A stretch of DNA of 64,000 bases, taken from positions 52,676,480 through 52,740,479 of the forward strand of contig NC_045436.1 of NCBI RefSeq assembly GCF_002776525.5. The letters run 5' to 3'. Numbering within the stretch: the first letter of the stretch is position 1; each line of letters opens with the position of its first letter. Source of the stretch: Piliocolobus tephrosceles. Lineage: Eukaryota; Chordata; Mammalia; Primates; Cercopithecidae. The position numbers and the translations under genes are program-made. Shown one piece after another: positions 1-10,288 of the stretch. Below the pieces are notes generated by a model. That model saw only the letters and a list, made by a program, of their open reading frames with translations, had not been told where the DNA came from and made no database searches.

Positions 1-104
1 TTCCTCTTTTGAAGTATGGTATTTGTGAAGACGTTTTGCTGAGCAATATCGTCTTTATATTTGTCATGAGTTGGACCATAATGTTTTCTAAAACATAATT
101 CCAA

Positions 105-335
105 TTTTGATTTTAAGTTCAGGGGGTACATACATGTGCAGTTTTGTTACCTGGGTATATTGCATGATGCTGAAGTTCGGGGTATGATTGATCTGCTCAC
201 CAGGCACTGAGCATAGTACCCAATAATCAGTTATACAGCCCTTGCCCCCTACTAGTCCCAGTCTCTATCATTGCCATTGTCATGCCCATGAGTACCCAGT
301 GTTTAACTCCCACTTATAAATGAGAACCTGTGGAC
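105..335 (-). mobile_element. Old L1 3'-end fragment
   Basis: The plus strand reads as the reverse complement of an older L1 3' UTR: 'aagttcagggggtacat', 'gttacctgggtatattgc', 'gtacccaat' and 'cccacttataaatgagaac' occur in the expected order. The element is therefore on the minus strand and 5' truncated. Divergence is moderate, so it is an older L1PB/L1MA-type copy rather than a young L1PA. There is no coding capacity. Confidence 0.85.
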
Positions 336-1225
336 CACAAGCTTTTAACCACTTTCTGTAACCCTGTACCATCTAAACTAACCTTACAAATATTCCTCAA
401 CTTATTCTGCACAGCATTCAATTCAAAGCCTAGTTTTAGCTGAAGAACCAATGGAAACACTTCTTGTTTTCTTATCCATCTTTTCCTATTTAATGTTGAC
501 CCAAACATTCCTCTACTTGAAGTTTCTTCATTAATTATTTCAAGACACTGTACATTGTGCTCTCACATATTTGACTTTCAGATAGTTCTTGAATTATTTT
601 CTTAACTATATAAATTTTCTACATAGCAAAAGTCAAGAGAAGTTTTTGTTTCTGTATTTATTGAGTGTATGTTAAAGGGAGTACAAACAAGGAAGAAATT
701 TAATAAATGCTTATTAGTCTCCAAAATTTGGTTAATCATTGCAGTTTCATGCATGAGATTTAAATATATTGTTTGGTTTATTTATGATTCTGACTTTATT
801 TTTAAAATCATTATAAAATCTATTAATTTTTAAAGTTGCCTAATTAACAACCATGTCTTTTGAAATATAATGGTTATTCCTTTTTTTAGTCTTTAGTGAA
901 GAAATTCCCACTTAACCTGAAAAGAGCCAATGATAACTCCAGTTAGTAAGAATCCCTGAAACAATTGCACTAACTGAGAAATGGCTGAATTAAACAGCTT
1001 ATAGTTCTCACATTAATTGGAAATGTTTCTTCTTTTAGTATTGTCAAGTTAGTTACATATGCTAGTAAAATTGTAATATGTGTTCTAAAATTTAAAAAAT
1101 CATATTGCCACATGATATTAGAACAGAATATTTTGACCAGAAATGTGCCGCTGAACCATAGAGTCTAAAATAAACACACTACTGGTGGCAAAGAATGACT
1201 CTATGAAGAGGCAATGGTGCAGAGT
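336..1225. other. Unassigned AT-rich intergenic stretch
   Basis: AT-rich unique-looking sequence with only short chance frames. I recognise no repeat family, exon or RNA gene here. Confidence 0.5.
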
Positions 1226-1425
1226 AAAATGCAAAAAGATTGGCATTCTGGACTCCTGTGCTGGAGTTCATGGCAAACCTACTGTGTGATATTGGGCAAA
1301 GCAATTTCCACATACGTGGACTACTAATTATTTATCTTCAAAAATGTGAATAGCAGTTCATGCCTCATCAGTTTGCTAAGAGGGTTATATAAAGTAACAT
1401 ATATGAAAGCCATTAGCACGATTAT
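1226..1425 (+). mobile_element. MIR SINE
   Basis: The order of conserved MIR blocks is visible on the plus strand: a 'ctggactcctg' block, 'ctactgtgtgatattgggcaa' core (tRNA-derived to core transition), 'catgcctcatcagtttgct' and 'agggttatataaagtaa'. Heavily diverged, as expected for a mammal-wide SINE. Confidence 0.75.
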
Positions 1426-2712
1426 GCATTTTATAATGATATTTTTAGTGAGTGCTCTCTACCTACCATTTACTTTTCATATAATTTTATGCATATTTTC
1501 TCAATGATTTCCATACTTCATTTTCATAATTTTGCCATACTGAGAACATAATCTGCATAATCTATTTCCTACTTGATTTTCTTTAAAATGAACTCACTTT
1601 TTCCTTTTTTTCTTGTTCTGTGTAATTACGAGTTTCCTAATTTATATATATAAATATATAGTTACATAAATATAATACAAATGTAATTTTTATATATGTG
1701 CACATACAGTAGTAGTAATATATTACTATTATAGTATTTTAACAATGCCCTTCCAGCACCAGGTAAACATACTTCATGTACCACTAGTGTTTTACTTTCA
1801 TTGGTTTGACAAATGATGCCCTATGTACTGTCATTCTTGTCACAACCGGGGCAAAGGAGATAGAGATTCTTATATTCTTTTTATAAATAAGAAAATTAAA
1901 GTAAATAAAATTTAAGTCACTTTCCTAAAGTATTACTGGGATTTAAAAAATTTCTGAGGATTCTTTTAGGGTAATATAGAGGGATACTTGATTTACCTGG
2001 TCAACTTTATTCCAAGCTCCTGCTTTCTTCTCAAATCTTTATTTTTTTCCCATTAACTTATCACCTCCCCATATTGCAGTGTACCTTCTCATTTATTTTC
2101 TACAAATCCACTAGCACACAGCTGTAGATTTTTGTAGACTTTTAAAGAAAGAGCTATCATTTAAAGAAAGTTCAGAAATGATTATCTGCAAGAGAAATAT
2201 TGAAAATTAGATCTCACTCTTTCTATCATCTCTCATTTTTGTCCATGACAGGTGCTCTGACCCTCACCTAAAATATTCTCTCATCTCTTCTATTTACCAT
2301 TTCCTAGTATCCATGATCCCTCAGGAGTGATTAAGGAAAAACTCACAAATAGATTCCTTTTAGTCTAAAATTCTCCTTTAAGAAGCTCCAATAATAAGTT
2401 TTCCTAACTAAAATTTTCTCTTCCCTGAAATAAATCCCTCTTCTCCAAAGTTTGGGTATTCTATGACCATTTACTTTTCTTAATTTTTCTTTCTGTTATA
2501 CTGATATATTATTACCATATAGGATTCTTAACTTAGTGCAGTGGAATAACCATAAGAAAATGTGTGGAGAAGGTTTTTGCATTACCAAATGCACTTTTAA
2601 GTGAGAACTGTATACATAGATTAAGAAAACAATAGCAAAGCTTTAGAATTGATTCAAAACAAACAATCCATTTTGTTTTTCATCACTGAAGAGCTATTGA
2701 TGAGAACTGGTC
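1426..2712. other. Unassigned AT-rich stretch
   Basis: No gene recognised. It contains short A/T runs (about 1640-1735). A weak MIR-like minus-strand resemblance around 1870-1930 is too diverged to call. Confidence 0.5.
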
Positions 2713-3075
2713 TGTGTTTTAGTCTTTTTTCATGCTGCTGATAAAGACATACCTGAGACTGTGAAGTAAAAGAGGTTTTAGTGGACTTACAGTTTACGTA
2801 GCTGGAGAGACCTCACAATCATGGTGGAAGGCAAGGAGGAGCAAGTCACATCTTACATTAATGGCGGCAGTCAAAAAGAGAGAGCTTGTGCAGGGAAACT
2901 CCCAAATTTAAAAACATCAGATCAAGTGAGACTCATTCACTTTCACTAGAACATCTCAGGAAAGACCCACCCCAGAGTTCAATCAACTTCCACCAGGTTC
3001 CTCCCACTACACATGGTAATTATGGGAGTTACAATACAAGATGAGATTTGGGTGGGGACACAGCCAAACCATATA
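2713..3075 (-). mobile_element. MaLR LTR (THE1/MST type), 3' LTR
   Basis: The sequence runs from 'tgtgttttagtc' through 'catgctgctgataaagacat' and 'cctcacaatcatggtggaag' to 'ggggacacagccaaaccat'. That is the reverse complement of a THE1/MST-type LTR. It pairs with a second copy in the same orientation at 4650-5011, making this the 3' LTR of a minus-strand provirus. Confidence 0.92.
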
Positions 3076-4649
3076 ACTGCATTCGTGGCCCCTCCCAAAT
3101 ATCATGTCCCCTCATTTCAAAACTAATCATGCCTTCCCAACAGTCCTCCAAAGTCTTAACTCATTTCAGCATTCACTCAAAAGTCCACAGTCCAAAGTCC
3201 AAAGTCTCATCCAAGACAAGGCACGTTTCTTCCACTGATGAGCTTGTAAAATCAAAAGAAATTTAGTTACTTCCTAAATACAATTGGGTTACAGGCATTG
3301 GGTAAATACAGCCATTCCAAATGGGAGAAATTGGCCAAAACTAAGGGGCTATAGGGCCCATTCAAGTCAGAAATACAGCAGGGCGGTAAAATCTTAAAGC
3401 TCTAAAGTGATCTCCTTGGATTCCATGTCTCACATCCAGGTTACAGTGGTGCAAGAGGTGGATTCCCATGGGCTTGGGCAGCTTCACCCCTATGGCTTTG
3501 CAGGGTACAGCCCCCCTTCCATGTATTTTCCCAGGCTGGCATTGAGTGTCTGCAATTTTTCCAAGTGAATAGTGCAAGCTGTCGGTGGATCTACCATGCT
3601 GGGGTCTCGAGGACAGTGACCCTATTCTCACAGCTCCACTAGGCAGTGCCTGGTAGGGGCTCTGTGTGAAGACTCTGACCCCATATTTCCCTTCTGCACT
3701 GGCCTTGCAGAAGTCCTCCATGAGAGCTCTGCCCCTGCAGCAAACTTCTGCCTGGGCATCCAGGGGTGTTCATACATCCTCTAAAATCTAGGCAGAGGTT
3801 CTCAGACCTCAATTCTTGAATTCTGTGCATTTAAAGGCTCAACACCATGTAGAAACTGCCAAGGCTTGGGACTTACACCCTCTGAAGCCGTAGTCTGAGC
3901 TCTATGTTGGCCCCTTTCAACCATGTCTTGGAGCAGCTGGGACACAGGGCACCAAGTCCCTAGACTCCACACAGCATGGGGACCCTGCGCTCTGCCCATT
4001 CCTAGGCCTCTGGGTCTGAGATGGGAGGGGCTGCAGTGAAGATTTCTTACATGCTCTGAAGACATTTTCTTCATTGTCTTGGAGATTAACATTTGGCTTC
4101 TCATTACTTATGCAAATTTCTGCAGCTGGCTTGAATTTCTCCTCAGAAAATGGGTTTTTCTTTTCTATCACATTGTCAGGATGCAAATTTTACAAACTTT
4201 TATCCTCTGTTTCCCTTTTAAAACTGAATGCCTTTAAAAGCACTCGAGTCACATCTTGAATGTTTTGCTCCTTAGACATTTCTTCGGTCGTATACCCTAA
4301 ATCATCTCTCTCAAGTTTAAAATTCCACAAGTCCTAGGGCAGGGGCAAAATGCTGCCAGTCTCTTTGCTAAAACATAACAAGAATCACCCTTGCTCCAGT
4401 TCCCAACAAGTTCCTCATCTCCATCTGAGACCACCTCAGCCTGGATTTCATTGTCGAATATCATTATCAGCATTTTGACCAAGGCCATTCAACAAGTCTC
4501 TAGGAAGTTCCACACTTTGCTATATTTTCCTGTCTTCTTCTGAGCCCCTCCAAAGACTGTTACTCCCTCTGCCTGTTGCCCAGTTCCAAAGTCGCTTTTA
4601 CATTTTTGGGTGTCTTTTCAGTAGTGCTCCACTTCTAGTACCAATTTAT
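3076..4649 (-). mobile_element. MaLR internal region (THE1/MST-int type)
   Basis: The roughly 1.57 kb between the two LTRs matches the non-autonomous MaLR interior in reverse complement; recognisable blocks include 'gctgtcggtggatctacca', 'cacagctccactaggcagtg' and 'atgcaaatttctgcagctgg'. The length is close to normal for this family, so the provirus is essentially complete. MaLR interiors carry only a remnant gag-like frame. Here the minus frames are short and broken, and no product is expected. Confidence 0.92.
4626..4643 (-). promoter_or_regulatory. MaLR primer binding site, tRNA-Leu type
   Basis: Just inside the 5' LTR the minus strand reads TGGTACTAGAAGTGGAGC, beginning with the usual TGG. 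It resembles the tRNA-Leu-type site expected of ERVL/MaLR elements. It lies six bases from the LTR edge. It is fossil and not functional. Confidence 0.7.
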
Positions 4650-5011
4650 TGTGTTAGTCCACTTTCATGCTGCTGATCAAAACATACCTGAAACTCGGAA
4701 GAAAAACAGGTTTTAAAGGACTTACAGTTCCTGTGGCTGGGGAGGCCTCACAATCATGGAATAAGGCAAGGAGGAACAAGTCACGAGTTACATGGAGGGC
4801 AGCAGGCAATAGGAGAGAGCTTGTGCAGGGAAACTCCCACTTTTGAAACCATCAGATCTTATGAGACTCATTTGCTATCATGAGAACAGCATGAGAAAAA
4901 CCCACTCCCATAATTCAATCACCTCCACCAGGTTCCTTCCACGAAAAATGAGAATTGTGGGATTTACAATTCAAGATGAGATATGGGTAGTGATGCAGAC
5001 AAAACATATCA
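4650..5011 (-). mobile_element. MaLR LTR (THE1/MST type), 5' LTR
   Basis: Second LTR of the provirus, from 'tgtgttagtccactttcatg' to 'gcagacaaaacatatca'. It is clearly homologous to 2713-3075. Flanking bases ('tggtc' left, 'gcctg' right) do not form a clean 5-bp target duplication, so the exact edges may be off or mutated. Confidence 0.92.
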
Positions 5012-5852
5012 GCCTGGCTAAAAAAAAATGGCGATGGTCTAGTCTGGAGTTCTTTGTTTTGTCTAATTTGCTCCTGTCTCATGTCCTTCCCTCTAGCCTG
5101 GAGTTCCTGCTTCCTACTTCAGGACTTTTACTATGAATTATTTCAATAGAGAGGCCTCAAGATCACAATAGTTAAGTTTTGAATCCCTGCAGTTACAAGG
5201 TTGCAAAAAGAATACAATACTTTTATAATTTTTAAAGCATTTACTATTGAAATATCAACTATTAAATTACTTCCTATTTAAATAGCCACTTTTCCCTTCC
5301 CAACACACATGTATACACTAAGTTCAGGCAGTTATCCCTGGAAATCTTCTGGTAGTTCTTGAATGCTTTAAACACCTCAGGGTAAAATGCAAATAAAAAG
5401 AAGAATGATTACAAAGTGAACTTGTATATATCTTGACAAAGATGAAGAATTTCATGAAGTTAATAATGTGAGATGTTGAGCAAAATTTTTCATCATTTAA
5501 AGCCATTGAAGATTATGCCCCTGGCAGTGTCTATGAATTTAAAATTGAAAGGACTATTGACAAAGATAATGATAAAGAGTTTGTGAAAGTGATCTATTTA
5601 AATATCAAATATTTAAATTTGAGGCCTGTGAGAAACTGATACAGTCCTGAATTATTTTTATTAATAATAACCCATTTTTGTAATCTTTAGAAGACAAACA
5701 TGAAGTGAAGACCATCCCATGGTGCCGTTAATACAAATAAACTATTAACACTTTAATCATTTCTGACATTCTAAAACTCAGTATATAATATAAAACAAAA
5801 TCAAGTCTGAACCCCTTCTTAGGTATTCAACCAATTCTACTTTCTTTTGCTT
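5012..5852. other. Unassigned AT-rich stretch
   Basis: Unique-looking AT-rich DNA with no recognised repeat or gene. Confidence 0.45.
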
Positions 5853-6007
5853 TCTTTTTTGAGACAGGGTCTCACTTTGTCACCCAGGCTGGAGTGGAGT
5901 GGCATGATCTTGGCTCACTGCAGCCTCCACCTCCTGAGCTCCAGCAATCTGCCCACCTAGACCTCCCAAAGTGCTGGGATTACAGATATAAGCCACCATG
6001 ACCAGAC
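5853..6007 (-). mobile_element. Alu with internal deletion
   Basis: The reverse complement of an Alu right monomer 3' part ('gagacagggtctcacttt') joins directly to left-monomer 5' sequence ('cctcccaaagtgctgggat'), so the middle of the element is missing. Total length is about 155 bp against about 300 for a full Alu. No young-Alu hallmarks; probably AluS/J age. Confidence 0.85.
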
Positions 6008-6039
6008 TAGTCAATTTGTAATACAATAATGTAGAGGCA

Positions 6040-6300
6040 ATGGCAAAATGAAGGAAAGAAGATAAAAGGAAAGAAGAAAAAAGGGAGGAAGAAAAGGGAG
6101 GAAGGAAGGAAAAGGAAGGAACGGCAGGAGGGAGGAAGGAGAAGGAAAGAAGGAAGGAAGGAAGGAAGGAAGGAAGGAAGGAAGGAAGGAAGGAAGGAAA
6201 GAGAAGGAAAAAGGGCAGAAGGGAGGAAGGAGAGGGAAGGAAGGCAGGAAGTAAGGAAGGGGGGAGGGGAGGGAGGAAGGAAGGAAGGGAAGGAGAGAAA
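6040..6300. repeat. (GGAA)n / polypurine microsatellite
   Basis: A plus-strand polypurine tract of GGAA/GAAGG/AAGG units. The purest core (about 6151-6200) has around twelve uninterrupted AAGG units. It directly follows the truncated Alu. A long minus frame across it is a Ser/Pro/Phe/Leu-rich translation of the repeat and not a gene. Confidence 0.95.
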
Positions 6301-8125
6301 GAGACTAGGAGGCACAGGATTTACACTAAAATAACATAGCCTAGAATTAACTATTAACATTTAATTTACTACTTTCCATATGTAGTTTCAGAAGTCATTT
6401 TCTTCTGAGAGATATCATTAGTAAGGTATAAGTTCTATCTTTAGGCAAACATTAAGAACTATAATTGTAGGTAGAATGAAAGTAGCATTACTTCTGTGTA
6501 TTATTTCCACCTTACAGAAAACATACATATTACTACTATCACTGTTACCTCCTTTACTTGAACAGAATTATTGCACTGGTATCGAGCCTATTAAAGTGGA
6601 TGCTAAATCCAAATTTTCAGATAGAATGCCTAATTAATAGTAGAAATTCAAAAATTTCAGTTAATTCTCCCTTGAAGATAGCAGAAAACTTAACAGCTTA
6701 CTTGTTCCCATGAATGAAATAGATTGAGTACATGAGTCAATTTTAACCCATTGATTATTCAAAATAAAGACCATTGTTGATCTAGTTCCTCCCTCTTTCT
6801 TTCCTCTCAATTTTCAGAAGACAAAATTTTTACAGTGTGCACAGAATTATACTTTGTGATTTGTGATGTCATTTTAAAACTCACTAAAATGTTACTATGA
6901 CTCATGCCGACTTTTCATGGATTGTATTTTAGAATTTGAAATAAGTGTCAGCAGAGGATGTAGAATTTCCTTTGCTTAAGAAAGGTAAAAATTGAAAACA
7001 TAAAGGCTTTTGAACTCTGATGGCAAGAAACTGCAATGATGAAAAAATACATGCATATATATATATATACACACACACATATGTAAACACACATAAGATA
7101 CATGTAAAATTTATTATTAATTTAGTCTATGTATACATAGAAATATAAAGCAAAAAAAAAGTCCATCTTTTCTTCCTACCATCTGTGTTTTAGATGGCAG
7201 AAGGCAAGCCGACCCAATCACCATTTCTCAGTAAATGGTGTTGAATAAATTTGCCTCTTTCCTGAAGAAACTAGGGTCCTCTCCTCACTGTTGCTCACCA
7301 TGTAGTCAGAACTTATTATAAGTAATACTGGATAGATCTGGGAGGACATCCAGATGGATCTGGGAGGACATAAATAACTCTCCATTTTAGAAACTCCTTT
7401 CCCCCACTGACCTGTGAAGTCACTGTCAAACGAGTTTACCATTTCATACCACTTTAAGAGCTGCTTGGTTCTATGTTCACTTTTGAGTATGATGGAGGAG
7501 ATTGAGGCAGACCATTTCTCTCTCTAAGAACAAACAGGAAAGCCAGATAAATACCAAAAGAACTCTATAAAAAATTAAACTTTAATGATCCCTTACGATT
7601 ACTTTTCACATTTGACTTCTAACTTCACTTGTACATATGATTAATTTGTGTATATCCTCTCTGATTTATTTTTATATGACATAATTTCACATAACAAAAA
7701 ATACAAATTGATTTTTTATTTAAACAATCGCTTTGACATATTAATAACAGGTTGGAAACTGAAACATTTTTTCATTTAAAAAAATGTAATACGGTTTTCT
7801 TAGGATACATATTCATACTCCAAAGAGTAGAATTTTAAGAACAGAATTAAGAAACATAAAAAGTGATGCATAATGTCAACATGCCTGTAATTTTGCTGTT
7901 ATGTAGTTGGCTCTGGAAAAAAGAGAGAAAAAAAAAAACACTCCATCTTCCTTCACTGACAGTCCTTTTTAACCAGGTGTTACAAACAAGCATTGCTATC
8001 AGAGTGCTGAGTTTGCTGAATACAGAAAATGTTTCTTTAAGGTACAAGTAATATACAATGAATTTGCTTGATAAACATGATTGCCTAGTCAAAAACTGCA
8101 TTCTGCCAGAAAGTAAATGTATTTA
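6301..8125. other. Unassigned stretch with small simple repeats
   Basis: No gene or repeat family recognised. It holds a short (TA)n/(CA)n tract near 7055-7080 and a 15-base word 'gatctgggaggacat' repeated at 7335 and 7357 (22-bp period), a minor local duplication. Confidence 0.45.
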
Positions 8126-8207
8126 ATATGGCTACCCAATTGAAAACATTTGCAGACTACTTATGTACTTATGTAGTCTGCAAATGTTTTCAATTGGGTA
8201 GCCATAT
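8126..8207. repeat. Perfect inverted repeat: 35-bp arms, 12-bp loop
   Basis: Bases 8126-8160 are the exact reverse complement of 8173-8207, with a 12-base spacer 'ttatgtacttat'. After one mismatch (8125/8208), four more flanking pairs also match. No SINE, MITE or LTR that I know has this arm sequence. A TATA lies at each arm end (left 'aatatgg', right 'ccatataa'), which is compatible with a TA-flanked palindromic MITE. A perfect quasi-palindrome from template switching is the simpler reading. An RNA copy would fold into an 82-nt hairpin of about precursor-miRNA size, but no expression evidence exists in the sequence. Confidence 0.95.
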
Positions 8208-10215
8208 AAAATTATAAATATCTGACATCACTTGGGATGCAGTTGATTATATTACTTGGTAGCATTTTTATAAAATTTATATTACATCAAAAATGCTGAC
8301 AAAACCAACATTTTACACTATTGGAAAAATTGGAAGACCGCTCTGTGGCAAAATATGATTGATGAGCCCATTAACTTAATATATGTTTTTAGTCAAACAG
8401 TTTCTTTTGAAACTATATTGCTATATCTTGTTTTTAAGTATTCTTAATAATGTTAAAGTCATTTTTTACTTTGATGAAGGAAAAAGTGATGTTAAGAAAC
8501 TGTTTTTAGTCAAATTATTTTAACAAGATGCATAAAACCTGATTTCTATAAGTCTCAGATGATTAAACATATTTTTCTCCTATTTAGTCTACAGAAACCA
8601 GAAAAAAATGCAGCTGATATTTTCATCTGACTGTCCAGCATGTAAGCTTGGGTTAAAAATTCCATTTTCCTTTGATACCTATTCATACTGAATTTTGAAT
8701 AGCCTTCTTCAATAGTGGTTTCTTGATAGATGTCAATGTCTTTACCCTTGGCTCTGGTGTTTCAGAATTGCTTCAGTTAATCTGAGTCCTCATGATTTCC
8801 CCCTCTGTGGGCCACTTCGTATACACTAGACTCTAGACAAAGCAGAAACATTTTTACTTCTTTGATTCAATAAAATGAAGAAAGACTATATTTTTTTTCC
8901 TTTTCTTTCCTAACCTTTAGCTTGAAAGCCAGGGGACTTCTACACAGCACTCTACAATTGTTTAAGTTTCATCAATTCTCAACCAGTGGATGAAACTGGA
9001 TTGAGCACTGATTTGACTGGTCATTGCCCTGGAAATGCTTGAATCCTTATGATTGTTCATCAGGAGAAAAATATTAAAAACAAGGTTGGTCACTAATAAA
9101 AGATTTGAGGACAATCAGAGATAACATTCTTAAGACATGTTACATGTATTATTTGGGGGATTTATGATTGATCTGTGCTTCCTGGTATCAAAAAGGACCA
9201 ATAGTGTTAGCTCAGATAATGTTCCTGTGATCACATATAGGAGTAGAAAATACTTTTGGTTAATTGATTCATAAGTTTTCTATTATTCACAATGTATTTT
9301 TATATATTCCTATCTTCTTAAACACTCCTTCTCTCTAATTCACCATTTCCACACAAGTTTTACATGAAACCCCTGCACTTCTATGTGTTTTTTTAAAAAG
9401 GGGGTCTTTGAATATGTCATATTGACACATACATGTTCTGGATGATTAATATACAAGCATTGACAAATACTTATTATCATCCTTACACCTTTATAGTTAG
9501 GAAATATTTTAATTTAAATTAATAAAAAATACTCTGGTAATATGAAATATCCTGTTCTACCTCACACATAGAACAGTTATAAAATAATTTTTACGAAATA
9601 CTTAAAAATCAGTATATTATGGCAGTCAGGCTCAGTAAAAGTGCACAGCACTTTAGAAAATCAAACCCTTGAAAGAAAGTAAGCCAGCTGGGTCTAGTTG
9701 CTTGTCACTATTTTGCCAGAGGGTAGACCTCAAAATCTTAGGTATAGCATATCAAATTAAGTAGTCTTAATTGCTTGGTGTGTCCATATACAAAGTTCAG
9801 GGTTAGTACAGTAGTTTTTTTGTTTGTTTGTTTGTTTGTTTGTTTTTAAATAAAAATAAAGCTGAGATGAGAAGAAATCCACACAAATGAAAAACAAATA
9901 GGTTGGGTTCTAACATTTGTTTGTAAGCTTTGCTCAGATCATCAGTTGATTATTGAATTATACCTCTGGAAAGGAAACTCCAGAGCATATATTGATACCA
10001 GCATCTAGAATCTAAAACAACTGAGTGGAGATTTCTAGTGTATACTGCTCTAAAGAGAAAGGAGAGTTTAGAGTCAGAGTCTCAGAGAAATTAGTACCCT
10101 CCTAGAACAAAGATCAATCCTCCTCAAAGCAAAACAGTTAAATGCAGGGCATCTAAAACAATACTCTTCAAAATACTTATTGTAAGACAAAAAATCGAGT
10201 ATATTCAAGTGTTTA
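8208..10215. other. Unassigned stretch with a (TTTG)n tract
   Basis: No gene recognised. A (TTTG)n microsatellite lies at about 9817-9845. The last few hundred bases may be the degraded 5' part of the L1M element that follows, but I could not align them confidently. Confidence 0.45.
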
Positions 10216-10288
10216 ATTCTATATAAAATTTCACATTATTCTCTCTAAGTATATCATAATTAGTTAAATATGCATATTGAAATGCCAA
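10216..10288 (+). repeat. Displaced copy of an L1M inter-ORF segment
   Basis: This 73-bp stretch matches 11342-11414 without gaps at 65 of 73 positions, with only two differences in the last 54 bases. The downstream copy sits in its natural place between L1M ORF1 and ORF2. This copy lies upstream of the ORF1-like part, so it is out of order. Confidence 0.8.

Noticed and set aside
3362..4186. Several minus frames of 60-119 codons
   Set aside because: They lie in the MaLR interior, are mutually overlapping and broken, and are at most remnants of a non-functional gag-like frame.
6007..6360. 117-codon minus frame rich in Ser, Pro, Phe and Leu
   Set aside because: Translation of the complementary TTCC repeat; there is no composition or start context to support a protein.
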